A DNA stretch of 64,000 bases from Streptomyces finlayi (GTDB taxonomy: Bacteria > Actinomycetota > Actinomycetes > Streptomycetales > Streptomycetaceae): assembly GCF_014216315.1 (NCBI RefSeq), contig NZ_CP045702.1:2294001-2358000 (forward strand). Direction: 5' to 3'. Below are positions 8,478 to 16,914 of the stretch, piece by piece. The notes under the pieces were generated by a model, which was given only the letters and a program-made list of their open reading frames with translations, made no database searches and had not been told where the DNA came from. The position numbers and the translations under genes were made by a program. Each line of letters starts with the position of its first letter. Position 1 is the first letter of the stretch.

Positions 8478-8871
8478 TGAGCACCCTTTCGAGCAGTGCG
8501 CGGTCGGGCTGGCCGGTGCCGTGACCGGTTCCGTACACGCGGATCTTTCCCTGGTCGGCCAAATCGCTGAGCAGCACCCGGACCACGCCGAGCGGCATCT
8601 TCAGCAGGGCTGAGATCTCCGCGACCGTACGCATGCGACGGCAGAGTTCGACGATGGCCCGGAGCTCCGGCATGACGCGCGAGGCGAGGTTGCCGTTGGT
8701 GAGTTCGCGGCGCTCGTCGGGGGCTTCGAGTGCGGCGACGAACGTCTCGACGAGGAGGACGTGACCGAAACGGGTGCGTCCGCCCGTGAGGGAGTACGGG
8801 CGGACCCGGGCGGGGCGCTTGTCGGCGCCGCGTACGGGGAGCCTTCGGGCGGGTTCAGCAGCGGAGGTCAC
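8458..8871 (-). CDS. cvnC: Conservon DUF742 protein CvnC
   Basis: A 137-residue DUF742 protein. The N-terminus is basic and disordered (RRLPVRGADKRPARVRPYSLTGGRT). A winged-helix-like core follows (LCRRMRTVAEISALLKMPLGVVRVLLSDLADQ) and a C-terminal LERVLNGLRRL tail. Such proteins bridge CvnB and CvnD and may bind DNA. It overlaps cvnB by 4 bp (ATGA) and cvnD by 20 bp, placing it firmly in the operon. Confidence 0.9.
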   Translation of the reverse strand: MTSAAEPARRLPVRGADKRPARVRPYSLTGGRTRFGHVLLVETFVAALEAPDERRELTNGNLASRVMPELRAIVELCRRMRTVAEISALLKMPLGVVRVLLSDLADQGKIRVYGTGHGTGQPDRALLERVLNGLRRL

Positions 8872-9347
8872 TGGGCGCTCTCCATCGATTTGCGCAGTTC
8901 ACTGCGGAGTTCGGGGGTGAGTACGTGTCCGGCGCGGCCGACGAAGAGCGCCATGTGGTAGGCGACGACACTCATGTCGCAGTCGGGGGTGGCGTGCACG
9001 CCGAGCAGCGAGCCGTCGCTGATGGACATGACGAAGACGCTGCCTTCGTCCATCGCGACCATCGTCTGCTTGACGCCGCCGCCGTCCATCAGCTTGGCGG
9101 CTCCCGCGGTGAGAGAGCCGATGCCGGAGACGATGGTGGCCAGGTCGGCGCTGGAGCCCCGGGGGCCGCTCCTTCTGTCGGCCGCGGGGACGTTCAGGTG
9201 GCCGGGGTCGGAGGAGAGCAGCATGAGTCCGTCGGACGAGACGACGGTGACCGAGTGGACCCCTGGCACCTCCTCCACGAGATTGCTCAGCAACCAGTGA
9301 AGATTCCGGGCCTCGGTGCTCAGCCCGAACGTGCTGGGCGCAGTCAA
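8868..9347 (-). CDS. cvnB: Conservon roadblock/LC7 protein CvnB
   Basis: A 159-residue roadblock/LC7-domain protein, the MglB-like partner of the CvnD GTPase. The typical core is present: LHWLLSNLVEEVPGVHSV, VVSSDGLMLLSS, then GIGSLTAGAAKLM and LFVGRAGHVLTPELRSEL. Roadblock proteins form homodimers that regulate small GTPases. It overlaps both neighbours by 4 bp (cvnA stop/cvnB start and cvnB stop/cvnC start), so expression is tightly coupled. Confidence 0.92.
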   Translation of the reverse strand: MTAPSTFGLSTEARNLHWLLSNLVEEVPGVHSVTVVSSDGLMLLSSDPGHLNVPAADRRSGPRGSSADLATIVSGIGSLTAGAAKLMDGGGVKQTMVAMDEGSVFVMSISDGSLLGVHATPDCDMSVVAYHMALFVGRAGHVLTPELRSELRKSMESAQ

Positions 9348-12300
9348 CTGCGTGCCTCCTCGACTGTGTCCCCCGTCTCATCGGATCGACCGTCGCTACG
9401 GTCGGTCAGCTCAGTGTGGTCGGTGTGCGCGGCGACAGCGATGCCGCCGCCCAGCGTGTCCTCGGCGATCTCCGCCTCGACGTCGCGGCGGCCGTCCTTG
9501 GCACCCTGGTGGAAGCCTCCGAGCCTGCGGCGCAGGGCGTCCTTGTCCAGGCTTTCCTTCCGCTCGACGGCGGGAGCCCCCGCGGGCTTGACGACCCTGG
9601 GGGTGCGCTTGGGCAGCCCCTTCTCCGTGACGACGCCTTCGTCCTCGCTGTGCTCCTCGCCCTGCGGCTGCCGGGGGCCGGGGACGGTCTGGGCAGCGGG
9701 TGCAGGGGCTGGTGCGGGGGCAGGAGCTGGCGACTCCGGCGGTGCGGGTGCCGTCGGCGTGAACGGGTCCGCGGCGGCGGCCGGCAGGGGCTCGGCGTGA
9801 GGTTGCGGTGTCGGCGCGGCGTCGTTGTCGGCGGCGCGCTCGTGCCGGTCAGGGCCGATGGCGTACGGGTCGGGGGCATCCGGCGACAGCGGGAGCCTGA
9901 CCTGCATCGTGGTCTCGGCCTCGGGCTCTGCGCGGGCCGGACGGGGCTGGGGCGTCGCCGGTTCGGAGGGGGTGACACCGGCTTCCCGGATGGTCTGCTC
10001 GGCCGCCGCGATCAGCGGGTCGGACGCCACGGATGCCTCGGGGTGCTCGGGCGCCTCGGTGCTCCCGGCTGTTTCCACCGTCTCGGCCTGCGGTTCCGTC
10101 GGCGCCTCGGCCGTGTCGGCTACCGGTGCCGCATCAGCCGTCCCCGTCTGCGGGTCGCCGGGCAGCTCGCCCGGCCGGGACGGCAGGGCGTTGGAGTTGG
10201 CCTCGGCGACCGAGCCCGGCAGGTTCAGCGTGGGCGCGTCCCCGGCCTTGTGCACCGGCGGCGGTGAGGCCGCGGGCGGCGCCTTCGGCAGCAGGGCCTG
10301 CGGCAGGACGACGACCGCCGCCACCCCGTTGCCCTTCTGCTCGCGCAGCTGCACCCGTACGCCGTGGCGCGCGGCCAGCAGCGAGGTCACCTGGAGGCCG
10401 AGCCCGGCCCCGTCGGCGCTCTGCTCGCCCGCCTCGAACGAGGCCGGGTCGGCCAGCCGGGCGTTGAGTTCGCCCATCCGGACGGCCGACATGCCGATGC
10501 CCTCGTCCTGCACGGAGAGCATCACCTCGCCGGTCTCCAGCAGCCAGCCGGAGAGCTCGACATGGGAGTCGGGGGGCGAGAAGGAGGTCGCGTTCTCCAG
10601 GAGTTCGGCGAGCAGGTGGCTGAGGTCGTCGGCGGCGAACCCGGCGATCTGGGCGTGCGGCGGCAGGGACTGGATCGTCACGCGCTCGTACCGCTCGATC
10701 TCGCTGACGGCCGCCCGCAGGACGTCTACCAGCGGGATCGGCCCCGCGTGGCCGTGGCCGTGCTCGGCGCCAGCGAGGACCAGCATGTTCTCGCTGTGGC
10801 GGCGCATGACGGTGGCCATGTGGTCGAGCTTGAAGAGCGTGCCGAGACGCTCCGGGTCCTGCTCGCGCTCCTCCAGGTTCTCGATGACACCGAGCTGGCG
10901 CTCGACGAGACCGAGGGTGCGCAGCGAGAGGTTGACGAAGGTGTGGTGGACCGTGTTCTTGAGCCGCTCCAGCTGGGCGGCGAGATCGGCCGCGTGGACC
11001 TGGAGTTCGGCTCGCTGGACGGTGAGTGCCTCGCGGCCCGCGATCAGTTCGCCGCGCTCGCTCCGGAGGGTCTCCAGCTCCGTACCGAACGTGTCGTGCA
11101 GCTCGTACAGCTTGCCGTGCAGCGCGTTGATGGACCGGACCACCTGGGCGAACTCGTCGTTGCGGCCGGTGTAGCGGATCGCTTCGGCGGTCTCGGGCTC
11201 GCCCGCGAGCCGGGCGGCACCGATCCGCAGGACGGCGAGCGGCTGGGTGAGGGTGCGGGCGACGGCGGTGGAGACGCCCACGACGATCAGGAAGCAGCCG
11301 CCGAGCAGCGCGAGCCGCAGTTCGAGTGCGGTGACGTCGTCGTCGCGGAGCTTCTCGAGGCGCTGGACCTGGGCGGTGCCGAGGGCCGACTCGACACCGC
11401 GCATCCGGTCGATGCGGGCGGAGAGGGCGGCCGCGACCTTCTTGCGGTCGGCCTTCCGGTCGGTGTCGGACAGCTCGGGGCGATCGGTCAGCCTGGAGAG
11501 GTACTTCTCCGCGCTGTTGACCTCGGGGCCCGTGACCGTGGAGGAGAGCTTGTCGCGGGCGACCGGGTTCGCCGCCTGGTCGAATTCGGCGAGCGAGGCG
11601 AGTTCACGGACCCGCGCCTGCTGGGCGGCGGCGCTCAGTTCGTCCCGGTCGCGGGCGTCCTCGGTGGAGCTCTCGCCCTGGACCTCCACCGGCAGCCCGG
11701 TGAACGGGTCGGTCTGGCTGACGGTTTCGCCACGCGGTACGGCGAGCGCGGCGAGGAGCAGCCCCCGGGTGGCCGATGCCTGCTCGACGGCGCCGCCGAG
11801 TGCGAGCGGCGCGCGGGTGGAGCCGGCGGCGCGCGGCGGTGTCCTGCCCGCCAGTTCCTCGGCGAGGCCGTGGAGCTTGGAGATGACCTCGGAGTACGCC
11901 CGGTGGGCCTCCATGGCCGAGCCCTTGCCGGAGAGGGCGTCGCGGCGCAGCGAGGGGATGGTGGAGAGGTCCCTGCGCAGGCCCGCGGGGGCCTCGGCAC
12001 GGATCTCGTCCACCTGCTGGTCGACGCGGGCGGCCGAGGTATCCCCCGGGCCTTCGGTCGCCGACTCCTCTCGGCCCGCCGCGATGTACGCGGTGACCTC
12101 GTCGCGTTCGTCGGCGAGGGAGTGCGCGAGCGTGATGGCCTGCTGGTTGAGTTCGGAGAGGGTGACCAGCCGCTGGGACTCGTTGAGATCGGCCGAGGCT
12201 CCCAGCGCCGCGGGCGCGCCCGCGGCGATGACGGTGATGCCGACGACCGCGACACCCGCGACCAGCCGACTGCGTACCCGTACGGTCCGTTTGGCGGCGC

Positions 12301-12397
12301 CCGGCACCGGAGGGGTCGCCCCGGAACCGTCGCGCGTGCTGCCCTTGCTCCGAGGCCGCTTCTTCTGCACCGGTGCTCGCAATCTTGACTCGTCCAC
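9344..12397 (-). CDS. cvnA: Conservon sensor histidine-kinase-like CvnA
   Basis: A 1017-residue membrane sensor heading the conservon. After a basic N-terminus come TM1 (about 44-67) and a large extracytoplasmic nitrate/nitrite-sensing-like helical region to about 355. TM2 (about 357-383), a HAMP-like segment and a coiled coil follow, then an ATPase domain with N box ELLENATSFSPP and G1 box DEGIGM (about 600-635). The C-terminal 300 residues are Pro/Ala-rich and low-complexity. There is no clear phospho-accepting HxxxP, as expected for CvnA. GTG 12397 is chosen. An ATG 8 nt upstream opens a different frame and was not used. The stop overlaps cvnB. Confidence 0.9.
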   Translation of the reverse strand: MDESRLRAPVQKKRPRSKGSTRDGSGATPPVPGAAKRTVRVRSRLVAGVAVVGITVIAAGAPAALGASADLNESQRLVTLSELNQQAITLAHSLADERDEVTAYIAAGREESATEGPGDTSAARVDQQVDEIRAEAPAGLRRDLSTIPSLRRDALSGKGSAMEAHRAYSEVISKLHGLAEELAGRTPPRAAGSTRAPLALGGAVEQASATRGLLLAALAVPRGETVSQTDPFTGLPVEVQGESSTEDARDRDELSAAAQQARVRELASLAEFDQAANPVARDKLSSTVTGPEVNSAEKYLSRLTDRPELSDTDRKADRKKVAAALSARIDRMRGVESALGTAQVQRLEKLRDDDVTALELRLALLGGCFLIVVGVSTAVARTLTQPLAVLRIGAARLAGEPETAEAIRYTGRNDEFAQVVRSINALHGKLYELHDTFGTELETLRSERGELIAGREALTVQRAELQVHAADLAAQLERLKNTVHHTFVNLSLRTLGLVERQLGVIENLEEREQDPERLGTLFKLDHMATVMRRHSENMLVLAGAEHGHGHAGPIPLVDVLRAAVSEIERYERVTIQSLPPHAQIAGFAADDLSHLLAELLENATSFSPPDSHVELSGWLLETGEVMLSVQDEGIGMSAVRMGELNARLADPASFEAGEQSADGAGLGLQVTSLLAARHGVRVQLREQKGNGVAAVVVLPQALLPKAPPAASPPPVHKAGDAPTLNLPGSVAEANSNALPSRPGELPGDPQTGTADAAPVADTAEAPTEPQAETVETAGSTEAPEHPEASVASDPLIAAAEQTIREAGVTPSEPATPQPRPARAEPEAETTMQVRLPLSPDAPDPYAIGPDRHERAADNDAAPTPQPHAEPLPAAAADPFTPTAPAPPESPAPAPAPAPAPAAQTVPGPRQPQGEEHSEDEGVVTEKGLPKRTPRVVKPAGAPAVERKESLDKDALRRRLGGFHQGAKDGRRDVEAEIAEDTLGGGIAVAAHTDHTELTDRSDGRSDETGDTVEEARS

Positions 12398-12515
12398 CCA
12401 TGAAGCAGAGGTGACGTACGGTCACGTGGAAATGCGCCCCCACCCCTGGTACGGCTTCTGACCATTCCAGTGCTTTTGAGAGGGGCGCACGCATCAACCG
12501 CTCCGCCACTCGAAC

Positions 12516-12530
12516 GAGTGAACATCACTC
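12516..12530. promoter_or_regulatory. Palindrome GAGTGA-ACA-TCACTC upstream of cvnA
   Basis: A perfect 6+3+6 palindrome about 120 bp upstream of the cvnA start, with another inverted repeat, CACTCG-AA-CGAGTG, touching it at 12507-12520. The AGTGA-Nx-TCACT core resembles the BldD box described for Streptomyces. The surrounding gene-free stretch 12398-12735 separates divergent cvnA and the PP2C-like gene and holds nothing else I can identify. Assignment to BldD is a guess from half-site similarity. Confidence 0.35.
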
Positions 12531-12735
12531 CGGAGTTGGCGAACAAGTCTCCCCACCGGCGCCGCCGGTCATGCACGGGCCACTGGGTGGAAGTTCCGCC
12601 CCGGCTTTGGCAGGATGCCCGCCCGCACCCTCCACGGAGCATTTCACTCCGTTCGTAACGGCCCGGCTGACCTGCTGGTACGGGCCAACGGCCAGCCCGT
12701 GCAGGGCTCGTGAAGGCGTCGTGCAGACTGGCCGC

Positions 12736-13521
12736 ATGCGCATGGAACTCGCCACCGAATCCGGCAGTCCGGAACGCCCCAATGAGGACTGGGTGTCCGC
12801 CGCACTTCCCGCGTGCGGCCAGGGTGGGGCACTCGTCCTGCTCGACGGCGTGACGCCACCGGAGGGTGGCGACGGTTGTGTGCACTCGGTCCCCTGGTTC
12901 ACCGCCCGGCTCGGTGGCGCACTGGCCGAACTGTCCTCTTCGCGCCGAGATCTGACGCTGACGGAGGCCCTCGCCGAGTCCATCCGGCGCACCGCCGACA
13001 CACACCGCTCCCCGTGTGACCTTTCTCACGTTCGGACGCCGCAGGCGACCGTGGTGCTCGCACGCTGGGACGAACAGGAGATCGAATACCTGGTCCTCTC
13101 CGACTCGGTGCTCCTCCTGGAGTCGCCGGACGGGGCGGTGCGCGCGGTCCTCGACGACCGGCTCGACCGGCTGCCGCCCGGCACCCTCGCCTCGGAGGCC
13201 GTCGCCGACGCCCGGGCCCGGAACAAGGAGGGCGGCTTCTTCACCGCCGCCGCCGACCACCGGGTGGCGTCCCGCGCGGTGACCGGCCGGCTGCCGCGCG
13301 CGGAGGTCCGCTCCCTGGCCGCGCTGACGGACGGGGCGAGCCGCTGGACGGAGAAGTTCCGGGTAGGCGACTGGACGGCCACCCTGGAACTCCTGCGCAA
13401 GGCGGGGCCCCAGGGGCTCATCGACCGGGTGCGGGAGCTGGAGCGGGCGGACACGGACCGTCGATTCCTGCGCCGGAGCAAGACCCATGACGACGCGACG
13501 GCGGTCCTCGTCGAGTTCTAG
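12736..13521 (+). CDS. PP2C-like protein phosphatase domain protein
   Basis: A 261-residue protein with the metal-binding PP2C motif series: PNEDWV near the N-terminus, LLDGVTPPEGG, ALTDGASRW and a C-terminal KTHDDATAVLVEF. It probably dephosphorylates Ser/Thr, and many Streptomyces relatives are stand-alone regulators. Start choice is uncertain: ATG 12736, ATG 12742 or GTG 12721 are all in frame and none has a strong ribosome-binding site. The stop codon TAG (13519-13521) is also the last three bases of a CTAG tetramer that served as insertion target for the adjoining MITE and IS, so the reading frame survived intact. Confidence 0.8.
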   Translation: MRMELATESGSPERPNEDWVSAALPACGQGGALVLLDGVTPPEGGDGCVHSVPWFTARLGGALAELSSSRRDLTLTEALAESIRRTADTHRSPCDLSHVRTPQATVVLARWDEQEIEYLVLSDSVLLLESPDGAVRAVLDDRLDRLPPGTLASEAVADARARNKEGGFFTAAADHRVASRAVTGRLPRAEVRSLAALTDGASRWTEKFRVGDWTATLELLRKAGPQGLIDRVRELERADTDRRFLRRSKTHDDATAVLVEF

Positions 13522-13683
13522 GTCCTGTCTGGAGTTCCAGCGCGGGAGAAGGAGCGGCGTCCGGTGCCGTCGAATCCAAGGCGGAGGAGGGAGCGATGGC
13601 GGAGCCCTCGCGACTGACGACAACGCCGGAGGCGGCGGTGCCGGACGCCGCGACGCCGCGGGGGAACTCCAGACAGGACCTAG
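13518..13683. mobile_element. MITE with 21-bp perfect terminal inverted repeats
   Basis: A 158-bp non-coding element (body 13522-13679) flanked by CTAG on both sides. Including the flanking CTAG the ends are perfect 21-bp inverted repeats: CTAGGTCCTGTCTGGAGTTC plus C at 13518-13538, and its exact complement at 13663-13683. The interior is GC-rich and has no transposase. I recall GTCCTGTCT-type ends on small repeats in many Streptomyces genomes, presumably moved by an IS in trans. CTAG is either the 4-bp target duplication or part of the ends. Confidence 0.85.
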
Positions 13684-13706
13684 AAGATTGCTGAAAATAT
13701 TGGGTT

Positions 13707-13736
13707 CTGGCCCCGCTCCGGGTGGAGTGGGGCCAG
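13707..13736 (+). promoter_or_regulatory. Hairpin at IS left end before the transposase start
   Basis: CTGGCCCCGCTCC (13707-13719) pairs with GGAGTGGGGCCAG (13724-13736) with one G-U wobble and a 4-nt loop. It sits about 10 nt upstream of the transposase start. Such structures in IS elements commonly block translation or transcription entering from outside, so expression would depend on an internal promoter. That role is inferred from position. Confidence 0.6.
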
Positions 13737-13746
13737 TCTTGTGTTC

Positions 13747-15327
13747 ATGCAGGGGGAATGGGCTGGGGAGAGCGTCGGCGAGGACGTGTGGGAGACGTGC
13801 CGGGAGTTGATCCCGGCCGGGAGTGTGTTCGCGTTTCTGGCTGAGCATCGCGAGGTCATCTTCCCCGGTGCCATGTTCACGGACATGTATCCCTCGACGA
13901 ACGGGCGTCCCTCGTTGCCGCCGCAGGTGCTGGCCGCCACGGTGGTGCTCCAGAGCCTGCACGGGCTCTCGGATTTCGAGACGGTGCAGGAGTTGCGCTG
14001 CGATCTGCGCTGGAAGGCCGCGTGCGGACTCGGGCTGCATGACACTGCGTTTGATCCGTCATTGTTGACGTATTTCCGTCGTCGACTGCAGCGCTCCGGT
14101 GACCCGAACCGGCTGTTCGCGAAGGTCAGGGAGGTCGTCGCGGCCACCGGTGTGCTCAAGGGGAAGCAGCGCCGGGCGCTGGACTCGACGGTGTTGGACG
14201 ACGCGGTCGCCACCCAGGACACGGTCACTCAGCTGGTCGCCGCGGTCCGCCGGGTGGTCCGCGAGGTCCCGGGCGCCCAGCAGGTCGCCGACCGGTGGTG
14301 CACCGCCCACGACTACACCGATCCGGGCAAACCGAAGATCGTCTGGAACGACGAGCAGGCCCGCGCCGATCTGGTCGATGCCCTGGTCACCGACGCACTG
14401 AACCTGCTGGGCCGGCTGCCCGAGCAGGAGCTGGGAGAGGCTGCGGCGCACGCGGTCGGCCTTCTCGCGCTGGTCGCCGGGCAGGACGTGGAACCCGTCG
14501 ACGGCTCCGACGGGCGGGACGGGCGGTGGCGCATCGCCCGTCGCACGGTCTACGACCGCACCGTTTCCACGGTCGATTCCGAGGCCCGGCACATCCACAA
14601 GAACCGCTCCCGCCACCAGGAGGGTTTCCGTGCCCATGTGGCGTTCGAGCCCGAGGAAGGGCTGTTCACCGAGGTCGCGCTGACCGCCGGCAGCGGAGCC
14701 CACAACCACGAGGCAGCCGTCGCCCGGGATCTCCTCGCCGACGAGGAATCCCCGGTCACAGTCCTGGGCGATGCCGCTTACGGCACCGGCGAGTTACGCG
14801 AGCACCTGCAAGAGCAGGGACACCACCTGGTCCTCAAGCCACCACCGCTGCGGCCGGCCGTCCCCGGCGGTTTCACCGCCGACGACTTCGACGTCGACAC
14901 CACGAACGGGCAGGTCACCTGCCCGGCCGGACACACCGTTCCCCTTGGCCAGGTCCGCCGGGGCGGCGAACGCCAGGCCCAGTTCAAGAAACTGTGCACC
15001 GGCTGTCCGCTGCGGGAACACTGCACGAAGTCCAAGACCGGCCGGGTCTTCACCGTCCACGCCAAGTACGACCTGCTCAAGGCCGCCCGTGACGAGGCTG
15101 CCACCAGCCCCGGCTGGCAAGCCGAGTACCGGCGTTGGCGGCCACCGGTCGAACGGGCCATCGCCTGGCTCGTCGCACGGGGCAACCGCAGAGTGCCCTA
15201 CCGCGGCGTCCTGAAGAACGACACCTGGCTCCACCACCGCGCAGCAGCCCTCAACCTCCGCCGACTGATCCACCTCGGACTCACCCGAACCGGCGACACC
15301 TGGGCCCTCACCCCGCCCACCGCATAG
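13747..15327 (+). CDS. IS1182-family DDE transposase
   Basis: A 526-residue transposase with the DUF772 N-terminal region (LPPQVLAATVVLQSLHGLSD, then DPSLLTYFRRRL). The catalytic DDE set is visible: D in RRALDSTVLDD, D in VLGDAAYGTGEL and E in PPVERAIAWLVARGNRRVPYRG. A Cys cluster, CTGCPLREHC, is typical of the family. Start taken as ATG 13747 (MQGEWAGES); GTG 13741 is possible. The frame is full length without visible frameshift, so it may be active. Confidence 0.93.
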   Translation: MQGEWAGESVGEDVWETCRELIPAGSVFAFLAEHREVIFPGAMFTDMYPSTNGRPSLPPQVLAATVVLQSLHGLSDFETVQELRCDLRWKAACGLGLHDTAFDPSLLTYFRRRLQRSGDPNRLFAKVREVVAATGVLKGKQRRALDSTVLDDAVATQDTVTQLVAAVRRVVREVPGAQQVADRWCTAHDYTDPGKPKIVWNDEQARADLVDALVTDALNLLGRLPEQELGEAAAHAVGLLALVAGQDVEPVDGSDGRDGRWRIARRTVYDRTVSTVDSEARHIHKNRSRHQEGFRAHVAFEPEEGLFTEVALTAGSGAHNHEAAVARDLLADEESPVTVLGDAAYGTGELREHLQEQGHHLVLKPPPLRPAVPGGFTADDFDVDTTNGQVTCPAGHTVPLGQVRRGGERQAQFKKLCTGCPLREHCTKSKTGRVFTVHAKYDLLKAARDEAATSPGWQAEYRRWRPPVERAIAWLVARGNRRVPYRGVLKNDTWLHHRAAALNLRRLIHLGLTRTGDTWALTPPTA

Positions 15328-15423
15328 CGAAAGGGCCGCCCGGCCCACGGCCGGACAGCCCCCACACAAGATCTTCAGCAGCTTTCTAGGAGCTGCCGTG
15401 CGGAAGGCCGGGCTCGCGCCGGT

Positions 15424-15927
15424 TCAGTCCTCGGCCCGCGCGTTCAGCTGGTGCAGCAGCCGCGCCAGTTCGGCGACCTCGGCTCGGTCCCAGTCGGCGA
15501 GCTTGCGTACGTAGCGGTCGCGGCGGGCGTCCCGGACGCTCCGGAAGCGGGCGAGTCCCTCGTCGGTGAGGTGGACGAGCCAGGCGCGGCCGTCGGCCGG
15601 GTCGGGTTCACGGGCCACCAGGCCGAGCGCCTCCAGGGCGCGCAGCTGGCGGCTCATGGTCGCCTTGCCGACGCCGATGTAGCCGGCGAGATCGGTGGCC
15701 CGCTGCGGGCCGGCCGACTCCAGCCGTACGAGGAGTCCGTAGGCGGCGGACTCCAGATCCGGGTGCACCTCGCGGGCCATCTCGCCGGAACTGGCCCGCG
15801 CCCGGCGCAGGAACACGGCCAACTCCCGTTCCAGGGACAGGAATTCCTGGTCCGCACCACTCCCGCCGACCGCGCCGGGTTCACTCCCGCGTTCACTCCC
15901 GTGCACGTCAGCACCCCTCATACGCAT
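15424..15927 (-). CDS. MarR-family regulator
   Basis: A 167-residue winged-helix regulator. The HTH core is AYGLLVRLESAGPQRATDLAGYIGVGKATMSRQLRALEALGLVAREPDPADGRAW, shown here in outline from about residue 62 to 117, followed by HLTDEGLARF. MarR proteins bind palindromes as dimers and respond to small molecules. It is divergent from the deacetylase at 16128, and the TATA-rich palindromes at 16043-16074 are the obvious operator candidate. The first roughly 25 residues look unstructured, so a later start is possible. Confidence 0.85.
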   Translation of the reverse strand: MRMRGADVHGSERGSEPGAVGGSGADQEFLSLERELAVFLRRARASSGEMAREVHPDLESAAYGLLVRLESAGPQRATDLAGYIGVGKATMSRQLRALEALGLVAREPDPADGRAWLVHLTDEGLARFRSVRDARRDRYVRKLADWDRAEVAELARLLHQLNARAED

Positions 15928-16042
15928 TCCCGCCGATGAAAGCTTCCCTGGCCGTCGGCCATCGCCGCAGCCCGGTCAGTATTTCCCAGTTCCCCAGGGA
16001 ACCGCCCGGCCGCTCCGCCCGGCCCGACGGCCCGAGGCACCT

Positions 16043-16074
16043 CTATACACTCTATGTATACGCGTTATGTATAG
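16043..16074. promoter_or_regulatory. A+T-rich palindromic promoter/operator
   Basis: A 32-bp A+T-rich island in very GC-rich DNA: CTATACAC, then TCTATGTATACG and GTTATGTATAG. Outer arms CTATACA and TGTATAG are inverted repeats, and TATGTATA occurs twice. It contains several good -10 hexamers for a promoter reading toward the deacetylase (start 16128), and lies between that gene and the divergent MarR gene. Binding by the MarR protein is likely but inferred. Confidence 0.5.
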
Positions 16075-16127
16075 TCCTCGGCGTGCCGCACAGCCCGTGC
16101 GCGGCCGGCCTTGAGGAGTGACCTGCT

Positions 16128-16892
16128 GTGCCCAGAAAGACGACGTCGTCCGGTTCCGGGTTGGCTGCCGTACTGGTGACCGCGCTCACACTGGCGCTCA
16201 GTGGCTGCTCGATGGAGACCACGGCGCCCGGTTCGGCACGCCAGGACGCGGCGTCCGACGCCAAGGGCTCGTTCGGGCAGGTCGACTGCCGCAAGGCGAA
16301 GTGCATAGCGCTGACCTTCGACGCGGGTCCCGCCGAGGACACCCCGCGGCTCCTGGACACACTCAAGGAGAAGAAGGTGCCCGCGACCTTCTTCCTGCTC
16401 GGCAAGAAGCACGTGACCAAGTACCCCGACACCGTGCGGCGCATCGAAGCCGAGGGACACGAGGTGGCCAACCACACCTGGTCGCACGAGATCCTGACCG
16501 ACCGGACGCCCGCCGAGATACGGGCCGAGCTGGAGAAGACACAGGACGCCATCGCGGCGATCACCGGCAGGAAGCCACGGCTGATGCGTCCGCCGCAGGG
16601 CCGCACCGACGACAAGGTCTCCGAGGTCTGCGAGGAACTGGGTCTGTCGCAGATCCTGTGGAGCGCGACCGCGAAGGACTACTCCACGAACGACTCCGCG
16701 CTGATCAGGAAGCGGATTCTCGACCAGGCGGGCAAGGACGGCGTCATCCTGCTGCACGACATATACAAGGGCACCGTGCCCGCCGTGCCGGGCATCATCG
16801 ACGCGCTGAAGAAGCGCGGCTACACCTTCGTGACGGTCCCCCAGCTGATGGCTCCCGCGGAGCCCGTGCCGGGCACGGTCTACCGGCCGTAG
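16128..16892 (+). CDS. Polysaccharide deacetylase lipoprotein
   Basis: A 254-residue exported NodB-domain deacetylase. A lipoprotein signal ends in the lipobox LALSGC (Cys at about 26), anchoring it to the outer face of the membrane. NodB motifs: motif 1 ALTFDAGPAED, where the usual metal-binding second Asp of TFDDGP is Ala; motif 2 HTWSH with both metal histidines; motif 3 RPPQGR; motif 5 ILLHDI. It probably deacetylates peptidoglycan or a related N-acetylated glycan. TFDAGP forms occur in Streptomyces relatives, so activity is not excluded. GTG 16128 has GGAG upstream at a suitable distance. Confidence 0.88.
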   Translation: MPRKTTSSGSGLAAVLVTALTLALSGCSMETTAPGSARQDAASDAKGSFGQVDCRKAKCIALTFDAGPAEDTPRLLDTLKEKKVPATFFLLGKKHVTKYPDTVRRIEAEGHEVANHTWSHEILTDRTPAEIRAELEKTQDAIAAITGRKPRLMRPPQGRTDDKVSEVCEELGLSQILWSATAKDYSTNDSALIRKRILDQAGKDGVILLHDIYKGTVPAVPGIIDALKKRGYTFVTVPQLMAPAEPVPGTVYRP

Positions 16893-16914
16893 GCGCGGAG
16901 CCCGTGGCAGCGGA

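Larger units (their letters stand above)
13684..15385 (+). mobile_element. IS1182-family insertion sequence
   Basis: A 1702-bp element bounded by CTAG at 13680-13683 and 15386-15389. Its ends are imperfect inverted repeats, AAGATTGCTGAAAATATTGG on the left and AAAGCTGCTGAAGATCTTGT read inward on the right, 16 of 22 positions identical. It contains one transposase gene and a right-end GC-rich hairpin (about 15333-15361). Its left CTAG is the same tetramer that ends the MITE, so the two elements are in tandem at one target. The copy looks complete and possibly active. Confidence 0.88.

Noticed and set aside
10364..12388. Long plus-strand frame across cvnA
   Set aside because: Antisense shadow of CvnA; no recognisable domain and no ribosome-binding site.
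6546..12397. Conservon plus monooxygenase as a new system
   Set aside because: Conservons with associated oxygenases are already known in Streptomyces, so it is described but not scored as novel.
12398..12735. Possible tRNA near the (tRNA-like) CGAACG... segment
   Set aside because: No cloverleaf with T-loop, D-loop and acceptor could be drawn; only short palindromes.
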